From: Streptosporangiaceae bacterium
Lineage (GTDB): Bacteria > Actinomycetota > Actinomycetes > Streptosporangiales > Streptosporangiaceae
Assembly: GCA_019239975.1 (NCBI GenBank)
Contig: JAFAZE010000012.1
Location: 1 to 54,583, forward strand
Reading direction: 5' to 3'
DNA length: 54,583 nucleotides
Every line of letters starts with the position of its first letter. Positions within the stretch are counted from its first letter, which is position 1. Below, one piece after another: positions 1-8,434 of this stretch. The notes under the pieces were generated by a model. The model ran no database searches and had not been told where the DNA came from. It was given only the letters and a program-made list of their open reading frames with translations. A program made the translations under genes and the position numbers.

Positions 1-85
1 GCCGCCACTGCCGCTCACCCAAATGCGGCCGCATCACCGCGAACTTCGCCGCCAGCCCCGCCACCACCCCCGGATCCGCACTCAT
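1..85 (-). CDS. N-terminal fragment of a probable ISAzo13-like transposase (runs off the window edge)
   Basis: An open frame enters from the left edge and starts at an ATG whose first base is at 85. It gives 28 residues beginning MSADPGVVAGLAAKFAVMRP and continuing HLGERQWR. I recognise the opening 'AxKFxVxRPHLxERQ' pattern as typical of ISAzo13-family (DDE) transposases in actinomycetes, which continue into a helical segment that lies outside the window. Only the first few percent of the protein is visible, so catalytic residues cannot be checked and intactness is unknown. The identification rests on one short motif remembered from the family. The alternative is an unrelated protein with a similar start. 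A 21-bp motif 57 bases upstream (142-162) recurs near a decayed operon at 10569 and may mark an element end. Confidence 0.5.
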   Translation of the reverse strand, partial: MSADPGVVAGLAAKFAVMRPHLGERQWR

Positions 86-141
86 AACACAATCCTGGGC
101 CCCCCTCACGTCAAGTAAAAACCCGACGCGTCCATACGGCA

Positions 142-162
142 CCTACGATTCCGCGATCATGG
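142..162 (+). repeat. 21-bp dispersed motif, copy A
   Basis: The stretch CCTACGATTCCGCGATCATG plus one G recurs at 10569-10589 with a single C/G difference. Copy A lies 57 bases upstream of the transposase start, and copy B beside the FHA gene remnant. Its role is unknown; it could be a transposon end or part of a longer genomic repeat. Confidence 0.5.
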
Positions 163-244
163 AGTGTGGTGCTGATGGTGCGCATGGGGTTGGTGCGCGT
201 CCCCGCTCGCGGGGCTGACGTTGCTGTTGCGGCTGACGTTGCTG

Positions 245-440
245 TTGTGAAAGCGGCGAGGCGAGGCGGGCCAGCGGCGAGGCGGGCCAGCGGCCAGGCG
301 CCCCGGCGGCGCGGCGGGCCAGCGGCCAGGCGCCCCGGCGGCGCGGCGAGGCGGCGAGGCGCCCCAGCGGCGAGGCGGGCCGGCGGCGAGGCGAGGCGGG
401 CGGGCGTGAAAGGGGCCAGGCGGGCCGGCGGCGAGGGCTC
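245..440. repeat. GC-rich low-complexity direct repeats
   Basis: The segment between the transposase start and the coaE stop is built of short G+C blocks such as GGCGAGGCG and GGGCCAGCGGCCAGGCGCC. The clearest repeat is a 32-bp unit present twice in tandem at about 283-346. Open frames across it encode only Arg/Ala/Pro-rich peptides and are not credible genes. I see no promoter or RNA gene in 86-450. Confidence 0.6.
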
Positions 441-450
441 CGGAACCGTC

Positions 451-1062
451 TCACTGGTCCTCGCGGGCTCGAAGGTCCTGCCATACCTCGTCTACGCGCT
501 GGCCGAGGGCGGCGAGCGTGCCGGAGTTGTCGATCACGATGTCCGCCACCGCGAGCCGCTGGTCCCTTGTCGCCTGGGCGGCGATCCGCGCGGCCGCCTG
601 GTCCGGGGGCATGCCGCGCAGCCGCACCAGGCGGTCGGCCTGCACGTCCGGCGGCACGTCCACGACGATGACCAGATCGAAGTCGGCGCTTCTGCCGGTC
701 TCGGCGAGCAGCGGCACGTCGTGCACGATCACGGCGCGATCACCGTGCGACTTGCGCGCGTCCTCCTCCGCCGCGCGCATCCAGTCGCGCACCAGCGGAT
801 GGACGATCGCGTTCAGCTTGGCGCGCAGCGCGGCGTCGGCGAAGACGATCTCGCCCAGCCGCTGGCGGTCCAAGGAGCCGTCCGGCTGCAGCACGTCCGG
901 CCCGAAGGCTACGGCGACCTGCGCGAGCCCGGGCGTGCTGGGCTCGACCACCTTCCGGGCGGCGGTGTCGGCGTCGAGAACGACGGCGCCCCTGGCGGCC
1001 AGCCGCCCGGACACCTCGCTCTTCCCCGACCCGATCCCCCCGGTCAGCCCCACCCGCAGCAC
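451..1062 (-). CDS. coaE: Dephospho-CoA kinase
   Basis: This enzyme catalyses the last step of coenzyme A synthesis, ATP-dependent phosphorylation of the 3'-OH of dephospho-CoA, in the cytosol. The protein opens with [15 protein letters not shown], the P-loop (GGIGSGKS), and continues with the '[12 protein letters not shown]' acceptor-site segment and the lid region '[17 protein letters not shown]'. The length of about 203 residues is normal. Several in-frame GTG codons are available. I chose the one at 1062 because a GGAGG lies five bases upstream of it; 1074 is the longest alternative. It lies downstream of rpsA on the same strand, the usual actinobacterial order, separated by about 220 bp that hold two inverted repeats. 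It is therefore probably not strictly co-transcribed with rpsA. Confidence 0.93.
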   Translation of the reverse strand: MLRVGLTGGIGSGKSEVSGRLAARGAVVLDADTAARKVVEPSTPGLAQVAVAFGPDVLQPDGSLDRQRLGEIVFADAALRAKLNAIVHPLVRDWMRAAEEDARKSHGDRAVIVHDVPLLAETGRSADFDLVIVVDVPPDVQADRLVRLRGMPPDQAAARIAAQATRDQRLAVADIVIDNSGTLAALGQRVDEVWQDLRAREDQ

Positions 1063-1097
1063 CACCACCTCCACTGAGCGAGTTCACGTCTGCGACC

Positions 1098-1149
1098 ATG
1101 ATCATGGGTCAAAAGGCGCGCTATAGGGTGCATTTTGACCCATGATCAT
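1098..1149. repeat. Long perfect palindrome with GCTATA in the loop
   Basis: Two perfect 17-bp arms (ATGATCATGGGTCAAAA at 1098-1114 and its reverse complement at 1133-1149) flank an 18-base spacer containing GCGCTATAGG. It lies between rpsA and coaE, downstream of rpsA. It could be a terminator, a REP-like element or a binding site. Two other palindromes in the window (26274-26327 and 48016-48055) have different arms but the same GCTATA core. Confidence 0.7.
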
Positions 1150-1176
1150 AAAAGGCCGCCGGAGACGTGAACGGGC

Positions 1177-1247
1177 GGGGCCGGCCGTTCACGTTCAGGT
1201 TCAGTCAGCGGAACCGGCCGACTCCATAACGTGAACCGGCCGGCCCC
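1177..1247 (-). terminator. Possible rpsA terminator hairpin
   Basis: GGGGCCGGCCGTTCACGTT (1177-1195) pairs with AACGTGAACCGGCCGGCCCC (1228-1247) with one bulged base and a 32-base loop. It lies 36 bases past the rpsA stop. There is no U-tract, as is common in high-GC genomes, so function is inferred from position and stem strength only. Confidence 0.5.
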
Positions 1248-1282
1248 AGGGCGGAGCCGACCGGTTCAGGTTCACGAGAGCG

Positions 1283-2869
1283 TCAGTTCTGGCCGCCGGA
1301 GAGCTTGTCGCGCAGGGCGGCGAGCGCCTCGTCCGAGGCGAGCGTGCCGCCGGGGGCACCCGCGTCACCCGAGCCGCCGCCGGAACCGCCGCGGCCTCGT
1401 GGGCCACGGCCGCCACCGCCACCACCACCACCACCGGGGCCGCCGGATCCGGGGCCGCCCGAGCCAGGAGCGCCCGAGCCAGGAGCGCCCGTCCCGGCGG
1501 CGCCGCCGTCCTCCGGGCCGTCCTCCTCGCCGGCCTTGGCGCGGGACTCCTCCACCTGACGGCGGTGCGCCTCGAAGCGCGCCCGCGCCTCGGCGTACTG
1601 GCGCTCCCACTCCTCGCGCTGGGTCTCGTACCCCGGCAGCCATTCCCCGGTCTCCGGGTCGAAGCCCTCGGGATACTCGTAGTTGCCCTGCTCGTCGTAG
1701 GTGGCGGGCATGCCGTACAGCGTCGGGTCGAAGTCGTCGCCGACGGCCTCGCCGATCGTGCCCTCGTTGGCCTGCTTGAGCGACAGCGAGATCCGCCGCC
1801 GGTCCAGGTCGATGTCGATGATCTTGACGAAGATCTCCTCGCCCACCTGGACGACCTGCTCGGGGATCTCGACGTGCCGGTCGGCGAGCTCGGAGATGTG
1901 CACCAGGCCCTCGATGCCCTCCTCGACGCGGACGAACGCGCCGAACGGCACCAGCTTGGTGACGCGCCCGGGCACGACCTGGCCGATCTGGTGCGTGCGG
2001 GCGAACTGCTGCCAGGGGTCTTCCTGGGTGGACTTCAGCGACAGCGAGACCCGCTCGCGATCCATGTCGACGTCCAGCACCTCGACCGTGACCTCCTGGC
2101 CGACCTCGACGACCTCGCCCGGGTGGTCGATGTGCTTCCAGGACAGCTCGGACACGTGGACGAGGCCGTCCACGCCGCCGAGGTCGACGAACGCGCCGAA
2201 GTTGACGATGGACGACACCACGCCCTTGCGGATCTGGCCCTTGCGCAGGGTGTTGAGGAACGTGTGGCGCACCTCGGACTGGGTCTGCTCCAGCCACGCG
2301 CGGCGGGACAGCACGACGTTGTTGCGGTTCTTGTCCAGCTCGATGATCTTGGCTTCGATCTCGCGGCCGACGTACGGCTGCAGGTCGCGGACCCGGCGCA
2401 TCTCCACCAGAGACGCCGGAAGGAACCCGCGCAGCCCGATGTCCAGGATCAGGCCGCCCTTGACGACCTCGATGACCGTGCCGGTGACGACGCCGTCCTC
2501 TTCCTTGATCTTCTCGATCGTGCCCCACGCGCGCTCGTACTGCGCGCGCTTCTTGGACAGGATGAGGCGGCCTTCCTTGTCCTCCTTCTGCAGGACAAGT
2601 GCTTCGATGTGCTCACCGGTCTTGACGACCTCGTGCGGATCGACGTCGTGCTTGATCGACAGTTCACGAGAGGGTATGACCCCCTCCGTCTTGTAGCCGA
2701 TATCGAGCAAGACCTCGTCCCGGTCGACCTTGACGACGGTCCCCTCGACGATGTCACCGTCGTTGAAGTACTTGATGGTCTGGTCGATCGCGGCGAGGAA
2801 TGCCTCCTCAGACCCGATGTCGTTGACCGCTACCTTAGGGGTCGAGTTGGCTTGCGTGCTGCTCGTCAT
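1283..2869 (-). CDS. rpsA: 30S ribosomal protein S1
   Basis: S1 binds mRNA on the small ribosomal subunit and helps start translation. The start MTSSTQANSTPKVAVNDIGS is the standard actinobacterial N-terminus and lies at 2869; the frame is open further upstream but that part is not S1-like. Four S1/OB-fold repeats follow at roughly residues 40-110, 125-195, 210-280 and 295-365, with phrases such as 'GTVVKVDRDEVLLDIGYKTEG' split over the first and 'VNFGAFVDLGGVDGLVHVSEL' in the third. After residue ~430 the protein changes to a Glu/Arg-rich segment and then a Gly/Pro-rich tail with GAPGS/GGPGS repeats and a Gly run. Such tails vary in the family, and this one is unusually rich in simple repeats. 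Length is 528 residues. It is transcribed towards coaE and probably has its own promoter in 2870-3175. Confidence 0.96.
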   Translation of the reverse strand: MTSSTQANSTPKVAVNDIGSEEAFLAAIDQTIKYFNDGDIVEGTVVKVDRDEVLLDIGYKTEGVIPSRELSIKHDVDPHEVVKTGEHIEALVLQKEDKEGRLILSKKRAQYERAWGTIEKIKEEDGVVTGTVIEVVKGGLILDIGLRGFLPASLVEMRRVRDLQPYVGREIEAKIIELDKNRNNVVLSRRAWLEQTQSEVRHTFLNTLRKGQIRKGVVSSIVNFGAFVDLGGVDGLVHVSELSWKHIDHPGEVVEVGQEVTVEVLDVDMDRERVSLSLKSTQEDPWQQFARTHQIGQVVPGRVTKLVPFGAFVRVEEGIEGLVHISELADRHVEIPEQVVQVGEEIFVKIIDIDLDRRRISLSLKQANEGTIGEAVGDDFDPTLYGMPATYDEQGNYEYPEGFDPETGEWLPGYETQREEWERQYAEARARFEAHRRQVEESRAKAGEEDGPEDGGAAGTGAPGSGAPGSGGPGSGGPGGGGGGGGGRGPRGRGGSGGGSGDAGAPGGTLASDEALAALRDKLSGGQN

Positions 2870-3175
2870 GTGTGGGTTGGCTCCGGATGCGGACAGGATA
2901 TGAATGGACGCGCCGGGAACCATGCAGTGAACGCGCGGGAACACCGCGGGCGGATACGGCTGTACCGTCCGGCCGCGACACGCCCGGCGGCCGGCCGTGA
3001 GGTCAGGTGACCACGACGGACCGCACGAGGACACAGCGCAGCGTTCAGAATATGAGAGCAAGCCCGGGGGGTCAATTGAGACTGGCTACAACTGGGCATC
3101 ATTACGCCGCCCGGAAGCCACCCCTGGCTTGAACATCGGATGTCTGCGCCGCGGATGTTCAGTGCGCCGCGGATG
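2870..3175. other. Intergenic region, rpsA leader and polA 3' side
   Basis: This 306-bp gap lies between the stop of polA and the start of rpsA, both on the minus strand. It should hold the rpsA promoter and leader. I see no convincing gene, and the short open frames lack a credible start or codon bias. No clear -35/-10 pair stands out. An AT-richer stretch near 3045-3110 is the most promoter-like part. A direct repeat (GCGCCGCGGATGT) flanks 3147-3176. Confidence 0.4.
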
Positions 3176-5890
3176 TCAGTGCGCCGCGTCCGCCCAGCTT
3201 CTCCCGGTACCGAACGATACCTCCAGCGGGACCCGGAGGTCGGCCGCTCCCCGCATCGCGTCCGTCACCAGGGCGCGCAGCCCGTCGAGCTCGCCCTGGC
3301 CGACCTCGAAGATCAGCTCGTCGTGCACCTGCAGCAGCATCCTCGACCGCAGGCCAGAGGCGCGGAGACGCTCGTCGATGCGCAGCATCGCCACCTTGAT
3401 CACGTCCGCCGCCGAGCCCTGGATCGGGGCGTTGAGCGCCATCCGTTCCGCCATCTCCCGGCGCTGCCTGTTGTCGGAGGTCAGGTCCGGAAGGTACCTG
3501 CGGCGGCCCATGATCGTGGAGGTATAGCCGTCCATGCGGGCCTGCGCCACCACCGACTGAAGATAGTCGCGCACCCCGCCGAACTCCTTGAAATACTCGT
3601 CCATCAGCCCGCGCGCTTCCTCCGTGCCGATGCGCAGCTGCTGCGACAGGCCGAAGGCGGACAGCCCGTACGCCAGGCCGTAGTTCATCGCCTTGATCTT
3701 GGCGCGCTGCTCCGGGCCGATCTCCTCCGCACGTATCCCGAAGACCCGGGAGGCGGTCGCGGCGTGGAAGTCGTGCCCCGACTCGAACGCCGCGATCAGC
3801 GCCCCGTCGCCGGACAGATCCGCCATGATGCGCAGCTCGATCTGGCTGTAGTCCGCGGTCAGCAGGCACTCGTAGCCCGGGCCGACGATGAACCCCCGCC
3901 GGATGCGGCGGCCCAGCTCGGACCGGATCGGGATGTTCTGCAGGTTCGGGTCGGTGGACGACAGCCGTCCGGTCGCGGCGATCATCTGGTTGAACGTGGT
4001 GTGGATCCGGCCGTCCTCGCCGGCCATCGGGACCAGCGAGTCCACGATCGACTTGAGCTTGGCAACGTCCCTGTGGTGCAGCAGGTGCTCGAGCACCGGG
4101 TGCCCGGTCTGCGCGAGCAGGCTGGTGAGCGCCTCGGAGTCGGTCGTGTAACCGGTCTTGATCCGCTTGGTCTTCGGCAGCCCGAGCTCGGTGAACAGCA
4201 CCTCCTGCAGCTGCTTCGGCGAGCCGAGATTGAACTCGTGCCCGACGACCGCGAACGCCGCCTGCTCGGCGGATTTCACCTCCGCCTGCAGCGTCGCGGA
4301 CATCTCGGCGAAGTGGCCGGAATCCGCCGCGATCCCGGTGCGCTCCATCCACGCGAGCACCGAGACCAGCGGCAGCTCGATCTCGTGCAGCAGCCGGGCC
4401 GCGCCGCGCTTGTCCAGGTCCGCGTCGAGCGCGGCGGCCAGGTCGCGGGCCGCGCAGGCGCGCAGCACCAGGGCTTCCGCGGCCTCCTGTTCCCCGGACC
4501 CGTCGAGCGTCAGCTGGCCGTTTTCTGCGGTGTCGTCGCGCAGTTCCTTGCCCAGGTAGCGCAGCGCCAGGTCGGCGAGGTCGAACGTGCGCTGGCCGGG
4601 CAGCGCCAGGTACGCGGCCAGGGCCGTATCGCTGGTCAGGCCCGCGACGGAGAAGCCGCGCGCGGCGAACGCGTGCATCGGGCCCTTGGCGTCGTGCATC
4701 GCCTTCGGCGACTTCGGGTCCGCGAGCCAGGCCGCGAGCGCCCGCTCGTCGTCCGGGGTGAGCGCCTCTGGGTCGAGGTACGCGCCCGCACCGTCGGATG
4801 CGGCCAGCGCGATGCCGGTCAGGTTCCCCGTACCGCGGCCCCAGGTGCCCGTGACAGCAACCCCCGCCCGTTCGGCAGACAAATGCTCGTCGAGCCAGGC
4901 GGTCACCTCATCGGGCCCGAGAACCGAGGCCTCCACCTCGAACCCGGACACCTCCGTCACGCTGACCGCCCCGCCGGACACGCCGGCGATGCCCTCGGGC
5001 AGCGTCTGGTAGAGCCGGTCGCGGAGCACGCGGAACTGCAGCGTGTCGAAGAGCTGGTGGATCTTCTCCCGGTCCCATGGCGCCGGGCCGAGCTCGCCGG
5101 GCGCGGCGCCGATCGTCTCCAGCGGCATGTCGCGCACGAGCGAGGTGAGCTGGCGGTTGCGCAGCACGTTGCCGAGATGCTCGCGCAGCGCGTCGCCCGC
5201 CCTGCCCTTCACCTCGTCGATCCGGTCGACGAGCGCCTGCAGCGAGCCGAACTCCGCGACCCACTTGGTCGCGGTCTTCTCCCCCACGCCCGGGATGCCC
5301 GGCAGGTTGTCGCTGGGGTCGCCACGCAGCGCCGCGAAGTCGGGGTACTGGTCCGGCGACAGGCCGTACTTCTCCCGCACCGATTCCGGCGTGAACCGGG
5401 TCATCTCGGTGATCCCGCGCCGTGTCATGAGCACCGTGACCTGGCCGCTGACCAACTGCAGCACGTCGCGGTCGCCGGTGACGATGAGCACGTCCATGCC
5501 CTCGGCGGTGGCCGCGGTGGCGAGCGTCGCGATCACGTCGTCCGCCTCGTAGCCGGGTACGGACAGCCGCCGGATGCCGAGCGCGTCGAGCACCTCGAAG
5601 ATCAGGCTGAGCTGGCTGCGGAAGTCCTCGGGCGTCTCCCGGCGGTTCGCCTTGTACTCCACCCACTGCTCGTGCCGGAACGTCGGCTCACCCCGGTCGA
5701 ACGCCACCGCCACGTGCGTCGGCTGCTCGTCGCGCAGCACGTTGATCAGCATCGCGGTGAACCCGTACACGGCGTTGGTCGGCTGGCCCGTCGTCGTGTT
5801 GAAGTTCTCCACCGGCAGCGCGAAGAACGCCCGGTACGCCAGCGAATGCCCGTCGAGCAGGAGCAGCCGCCCCCGGCTATTCTCTGTCAC
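3176..5890 (-). CDS. polA: DNA polymerase I
   Basis: PolA fills gaps during repair and removes RNA primers in lagging-strand synthesis. The GTG start at 5890 opens with MTENSRGRLLLLDGHSLAYR, followed by the 5'-nuclease domain (about residues 1-300; 'AFDRGEPTFRHE', 'YEADDVIATLA', a helix-hairpin-helix at 'LPGIPGVGEKTA'). The middle domain (~310-490) has the 3'-5' exonuclease fold but lacks the first DxE pair: where a DTET-like motif is expected the sequence reads VAVTGTWGRG. Proofreading is therefore probably lost, as is known for many actinobacterial PolA proteins. The polymerase domain carries motif A (TADYSQIELRIMA), motif B (RAKIKAMNYGLAYG) and motif C (LLQVHDELIFEV). Length is 904 residues, typical. 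Same strand as pdtaR upstream and rpsA downstream. Confidence 0.97.
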   Translation of the reverse strand: MTENSRGRLLLLDGHSLAYRAFFALPVENFNTTTGQPTNAVYGFTAMLINVLRDEQPTHVAVAFDRGEPTFRHEQWVEYKANRRETPEDFRSQLSLIFEVLDALGIRRLSVPGYEADDVIATLATAATAEGMDVLIVTGDRDVLQLVSGQVTVLMTRRGITEMTRFTPESVREKYGLSPDQYPDFAALRGDPSDNLPGIPGVGEKTATKWVAEFGSLQALVDRIDEVKGRAGDALREHLGNVLRNRQLTSLVRDMPLETIGAAPGELGPAPWDREKIHQLFDTLQFRVLRDRLYQTLPEGIAGVSGGAVSVTEVSGFEVEASVLGPDEVTAWLDEHLSAERAGVAVTGTWGRGTGNLTGIALAASDGAGAYLDPEALTPDDERALAAWLADPKSPKAMHDAKGPMHAFAARGFSVAGLTSDTALAAYLALPGQRTFDLADLALRYLGKELRDDTAENGQLTLDGSGEQEAAEALVLRACAARDLAAALDADLDKRGAARLLHEIELPLVSVLAWMERTGIAADSGHFAEMSATLQAEVKSAEQAAFAVVGHEFNLGSPKQLQEVLFTELGLPKTKRIKTGYTTDSEALTSLLAQTGHPVLEHLLHHRDVAKLKSIVDSLVPMAGEDGRIHTTFNQMIAATGRLSSTDPNLQNIPIRSELGRRIRRGFIVGPGYECLLTADYSQIELRIMADLSGDGALIAAFESGHDFHAATASRVFGIRAEEIGPEQRAKIKAMNYGLAYGLSAFGLSQQLRIGTEEARGLMDEYFKEFGGVRDYLQSVVAQARMDGYTSTIMGRRRYLPDLTSDNRQRREMAERMALNAPIQGSAADVIKVAMLRIDERLRASGLRSRMLLQVHDELIFEVGQGELDGLRALVTDAMRGAADLRVPLEVSFGTGRSWADAAH

Positions 5891-6017
5891 CCCCCGATCC
5901 TATGACCAGGTCGGCTGGGGTTGGGGAGGACGCCACAGGTCAGCGGCCCGATGATTTTTCCGAACGGGCGGTGGCGCTTCCCGGGGGGAACGGTGTGACG
6001 GATACCGCGGAAACAGC

Positions 6018-6050
6018 GGTGCCCGGCGGCACGATGCGCCGCCGGGCACC
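6018..6050 (-). terminator. Terminator hairpin after the aldose epimerase gene
   Basis: GGTGCCCGGCGGC (6018-6030) and GCCGCCGGGCACC (6038-6050) form a perfect 13-bp stem with a 7-base loop, 36 bases past the stop of the epimerase gene. No U-tract follows. Position and stem strength support a terminator that insulates polA. Confidence 0.7.
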
Positions 6051-6085
6051 GGGGCCGCGCGAACTACGCGCGGGCCATGCGTGGA

Positions 6086-7432
6086 CTAGTGCTCGCCACC
6101 CGAGGAGAACGCGAAGATCGTCGTCGTGTTGAACGTCGCGCCCGCCTTGAGCACCGTGGACGGGAAGTTGTGCTGGTTCGGCGAGTTCGGGAAGTGCTGC
6201 GTCTCGAACGTGTACGCCTGGGTCTGGCGGTAGGTGTGGCAGCTGATGCCCACCAGCGTTCCGTTCAGGAAGTTGCTGGCGTAGAACTGCACTCCGGGCT
6301 GGTCGGTCCAGACGCTCAGCTCACGGCCGCTGCTCGGGTCCAGGGCGCGGGCGGCCAGGTTGAGGCCCTCGGGGCCGGTGGTTTCCGGCGTCTGCGCGTT
6401 GAGCACCCAGTTGTGGTCGAGGCCGTGCGCCGTCAGAAGCTGGTTGCAGGAGAAGGCGTCTGTGGTGCAGTTGTCGATGTTGTCCCCGAGCCGCGTGAAG
6501 TGCCGGAAGTCGAAGGGCGTGCCCGCGACCGGGTTGAGCGTGCCGAGCGGGATCAGGCCGGAGTCGGTCGGGGTGTAGGTGTCCGCGTTGATCTTGATCA
6601 GCTGGTTCACCGCGGGTCCGGACGCCTCGCCGGCCAGGTTGAAGTAGCTGTGGTTGGTCAGGTTGGTGACCGTGTCCAGGGTCTTCGAGTCGTTGTGCAC
6701 CTTGTAGTGGATCTGGTACCGGCCCTCGTTGTCCAGCGTGAACGTGACGTCCACCGTGATCTTCGCCGGGTAGCCTGTGCACCCGCTGGGGCAGCCGGGG
6801 CTGCCTGCCGGGTGGCTCTCGTCGCCGTTCGGGCTGACCAGCCGGAGCGTCACGCCGACCTGGTCGCCGGTCTTGATGAGGCCGCCAACCTGGTGCCAGA
6901 TGTGGTTGCCGAAGCCGTTGAGGCCGCCGTGCAGGCTGTTCACGCCGTTGTTCTGCGGCAGGGTGTAGGTCTTGCCGTTCAGATGGAACTTGCCGTTGGC
7001 GATCCGGTTGCCGTACCGGCCGATGGTCTCGCCGAAGTACGGGCCGCCGTTGGCGATGACCGGCGGGCTGGCCTCGGTCACGTACTCATTGAGCGTCTTG
7101 AAGCCGAGCACGACGTCGGCCTGGTGACCCTCCCGGTCCGGCACCCAGATCGCCTGGGTGATGGCGCCGTAGGACAGCAGGTTGATCTTCACGCCCTCGG
7201 CGTTGGTCAGCGTGTAGCGGAAGGTCTGCTGCGGCCCGCCCCCGTAGGGGTCGGTGACAGGGCTACCGAAAGGCTTCTTGGTGATGTTCAGCTCACCATG
7301 GTGGTGTGTTGTGGCCGGGCTGGAGCTTGCCGAGGCCTCGGTGGCGGCCAGGCCCCCCACGACGGCCAGAGCTGCTGCGGCAACAACGCCGGCCCCGGTA
7401 CGGAGACGGCGGTGTCTCCCCTCTGTGCGCAT
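6086..7432 (-). CDS. Secreted aldose 1-epimerase (galactose mutarotase family)
   Basis: The enzyme should interconvert alpha and beta anomers of free sugars outside the cell. Residues 1-36 form a signal peptide: a basic start (MRTEGRHRRLR), a hydrophobic Ala/Val core and an ASA-S cleavage region. The mature part reads as an aldose epimerase: 'NAEGVKINLLSYGAITQAIWVPD', 'FGETIGRYGNRIANGKF', 'NNGVNSLHGGLNGFG', 'LTNHSYFNLAGE' with the catalytic His, and 'PGVQFYASNFLNG' near the catalytic Glu region. Length of 448 is longer than cytosolic GalM (~350) because of the signal and an N-terminal extension. An AAAGGGAG ribosome site lies eight bases before the ATG. A LacI-type operator at 7492-7507 lies 60 bases upstream, so sugar-responsive repression is likely. 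It is a single-gene unit inserted in a housekeeping region. Confidence 0.88.
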   Translation of the reverse strand: MRTEGRHRRLRTGAGVVAAAALAVVGGLAATEASASSSPATTHHHGELNITKKPFGSPVTDPYGGGPQQTFRYTLTNAEGVKINLLSYGAITQAIWVPDREGHQADVVLGFKTLNEYVTEASPPVIANGGPYFGETIGRYGNRIANGKFHLNGKTYTLPQNNGVNSLHGGLNGFGNHIWHQVGGLIKTGDQVGVTLRLVSPNGDESHPAGSPGCPSGCTGYPAKITVDVTFTLDNEGRYQIHYKVHNDSKTLDTVTNLTNHSYFNLAGEASGPAVNQLIKINADTYTPTDSGLIPLGTLNPVAGTPFDFRHFTRLGDNIDNCTTDAFSCNQLLTAHGLDHNWVLNAQTPETTGPEGLNLAARALDPSSGRELSVWTDQPGVQFYASNFLNGTLVGISCHTYRQTQAYTFETQHFPNSPNQHNFPSTVLKAGATFNTTTIFAFSSGGEH

Positions 7433-7491
7433 GTAGGCTCCCTTTCTCTGGGTCCCTGGTGGGACCAGCGTGCGCAGGTCCCATCAGGTGA

Positions 7492-7507
7492 TTGTGAGCG
7501 CTAACAA
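7492..7507. promoter_or_regulatory. LacI-family operator
   Basis: TTGTGAGCGCTAACAA is a 16-bp near-palindrome (one mismatch) with the central GCGC typical of LacI/GalR-family operators. It lies 60 bases upstream of the secreted aldose epimerase, so a sugar-sensing repressor encoded elsewhere probably controls that gene. Confidence 0.7.
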
Positions 7508-7690
7508 CGCAAAAGTCACCCCCTACCGCACAGAAACCATGCCTAATTTTGATTACGCGGTTGGGTTACTTATACCTTTTTGGGTGTTTCATGCCACCTT
7601 GCGCCCGAGAGGAGGCGGGCGTGTCCGCTCCGGCAGCGGCTTGCCCACGTGAGCCCTGGGTGCGTGGAGCCTGCGTGTACGAACCCGCAT

Positions 7691-7740
7691 GCGTGGGCCT
7701 GGGTGCGTGCGCCTGGGTGCGTGCGCCTGGGTGCGTGGGA
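7691..7740. repeat. Short tandem repeat, 14-bp unit
   Basis: The unit GCCTGGGTGCGTGC is repeated about three times with a degenerate earlier copy. It lies in the 359-bp gap between the epimerase promoter and a small membrane-protein frame. No coding potential was accepted here. Confidence 0.6.
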
Positions 7741-7791
7741 GCCGGATCCCGGCGCGCGATGTCGTGCGCCCGTGATGCAGCCGCTGACCTG

Positions 7792-8007
7792 TCACGTCCT
7801 CCGCCCGCCCGTCGGCACTTTCGTGCCGCAAGGCGGGCTACCGCCGGGGTGGCGGCGCGCGGCGCGCTGATAGAAAACACCCGTCACGAATGTGATCAGC
7901 ACGCCGAGGGCGGTGTACAGCAGCGCGTATTTCCGGCCGTCTCCGATGCAGCCCTGCCATCGGGCCCGCACGCTCGAACTCAGCCGAAAGATTGCGCCTT
8001 TGAACAT
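7792..8007 (-). CDS. Small single-span membrane protein, hypothetical
   Basis: A 71-residue frame starts MFKGAIFRLSSSVRARWQGC and has one clear membrane segment (YALLYTALGVLITFVTGVFY, about residues 27-46), followed by a short Arg/Gly-rich tail. About four fifths of the third codon positions are G or C, which fits real coding sequence here. No family is recognised. No strong Shine-Dalgarno sequence precedes the ATG. It sits alone between the epimerase and pdtaR, and the surrounding sequence is repetitive, so it could also be a chance frame. Confidence 0.45.
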   Translation of the reverse strand: MFKGAIFRLSSSVRARWQGCIGDGRKYALLYTALGVLITFVTGVFYQRAARRHPGGSPPCGTKVPTGGRRT

Positions 8008-8434
8008 CTTTGCTGGAATGACTCAAACGTTACGATGACGACGCCGTCAAGCGCTCAAGGCAGCATTTCCTTACTAAAAAGTTAGCGTAACTCCTCGCCG
8101 CGCGCAGGGATGCCGGCGTGCATCGCGCGAGCGGGACATGCCGCGACATCGGAGAGCGCCGCCTGCCCGCCGCGCCGCCGGGATCGCGGATGCGCTCCGC
8201 GGCCCGTGGAAGCCCGGGATTGCGCCACCGGGCAGCGCGGGCACGGCACGTGCCCGCAAGCCGACACGCGGCGGCTATGAGATTGTTACCTGCGGCGGGC
8301 GGTTACTGTCGGTGTGCAATTGCACGTGCACGTTCGGCCGCGCGAACCGGGGCGCATGCTGGCGAGGCCAGTTCGCGGCGGCATTCTCGCCGCGTCCCGG
8401 CGGCCCGCCGCCCTGGGGCCCCGGAATTTGGGCA
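8008..8434. other. Intergenic region with no gene seen
   Basis: 427 bp between pdtaR and the small membrane frame. It includes an AT-richer stretch at about 8015-8090 with a small inverted repeat (GTTAGCGTAAC near 8080-8092) that could be the promoter of the 7792-8007 frame. The rest is GC-rich with overlapping frames of no recognisable product. Confidence 0.4.

Noticed and set aside
166..1077. A 303-codon plus-strand frame over the left repeat region and coaE
   Set aside because: Its first part is low-complexity repeat and the rest is antisense to coaE.
3140..5905. A 921-codon plus-strand frame opposite polA
   Set aside because: Shadow of the real polA gene; Arg/Val/Leu-rich product without domains.
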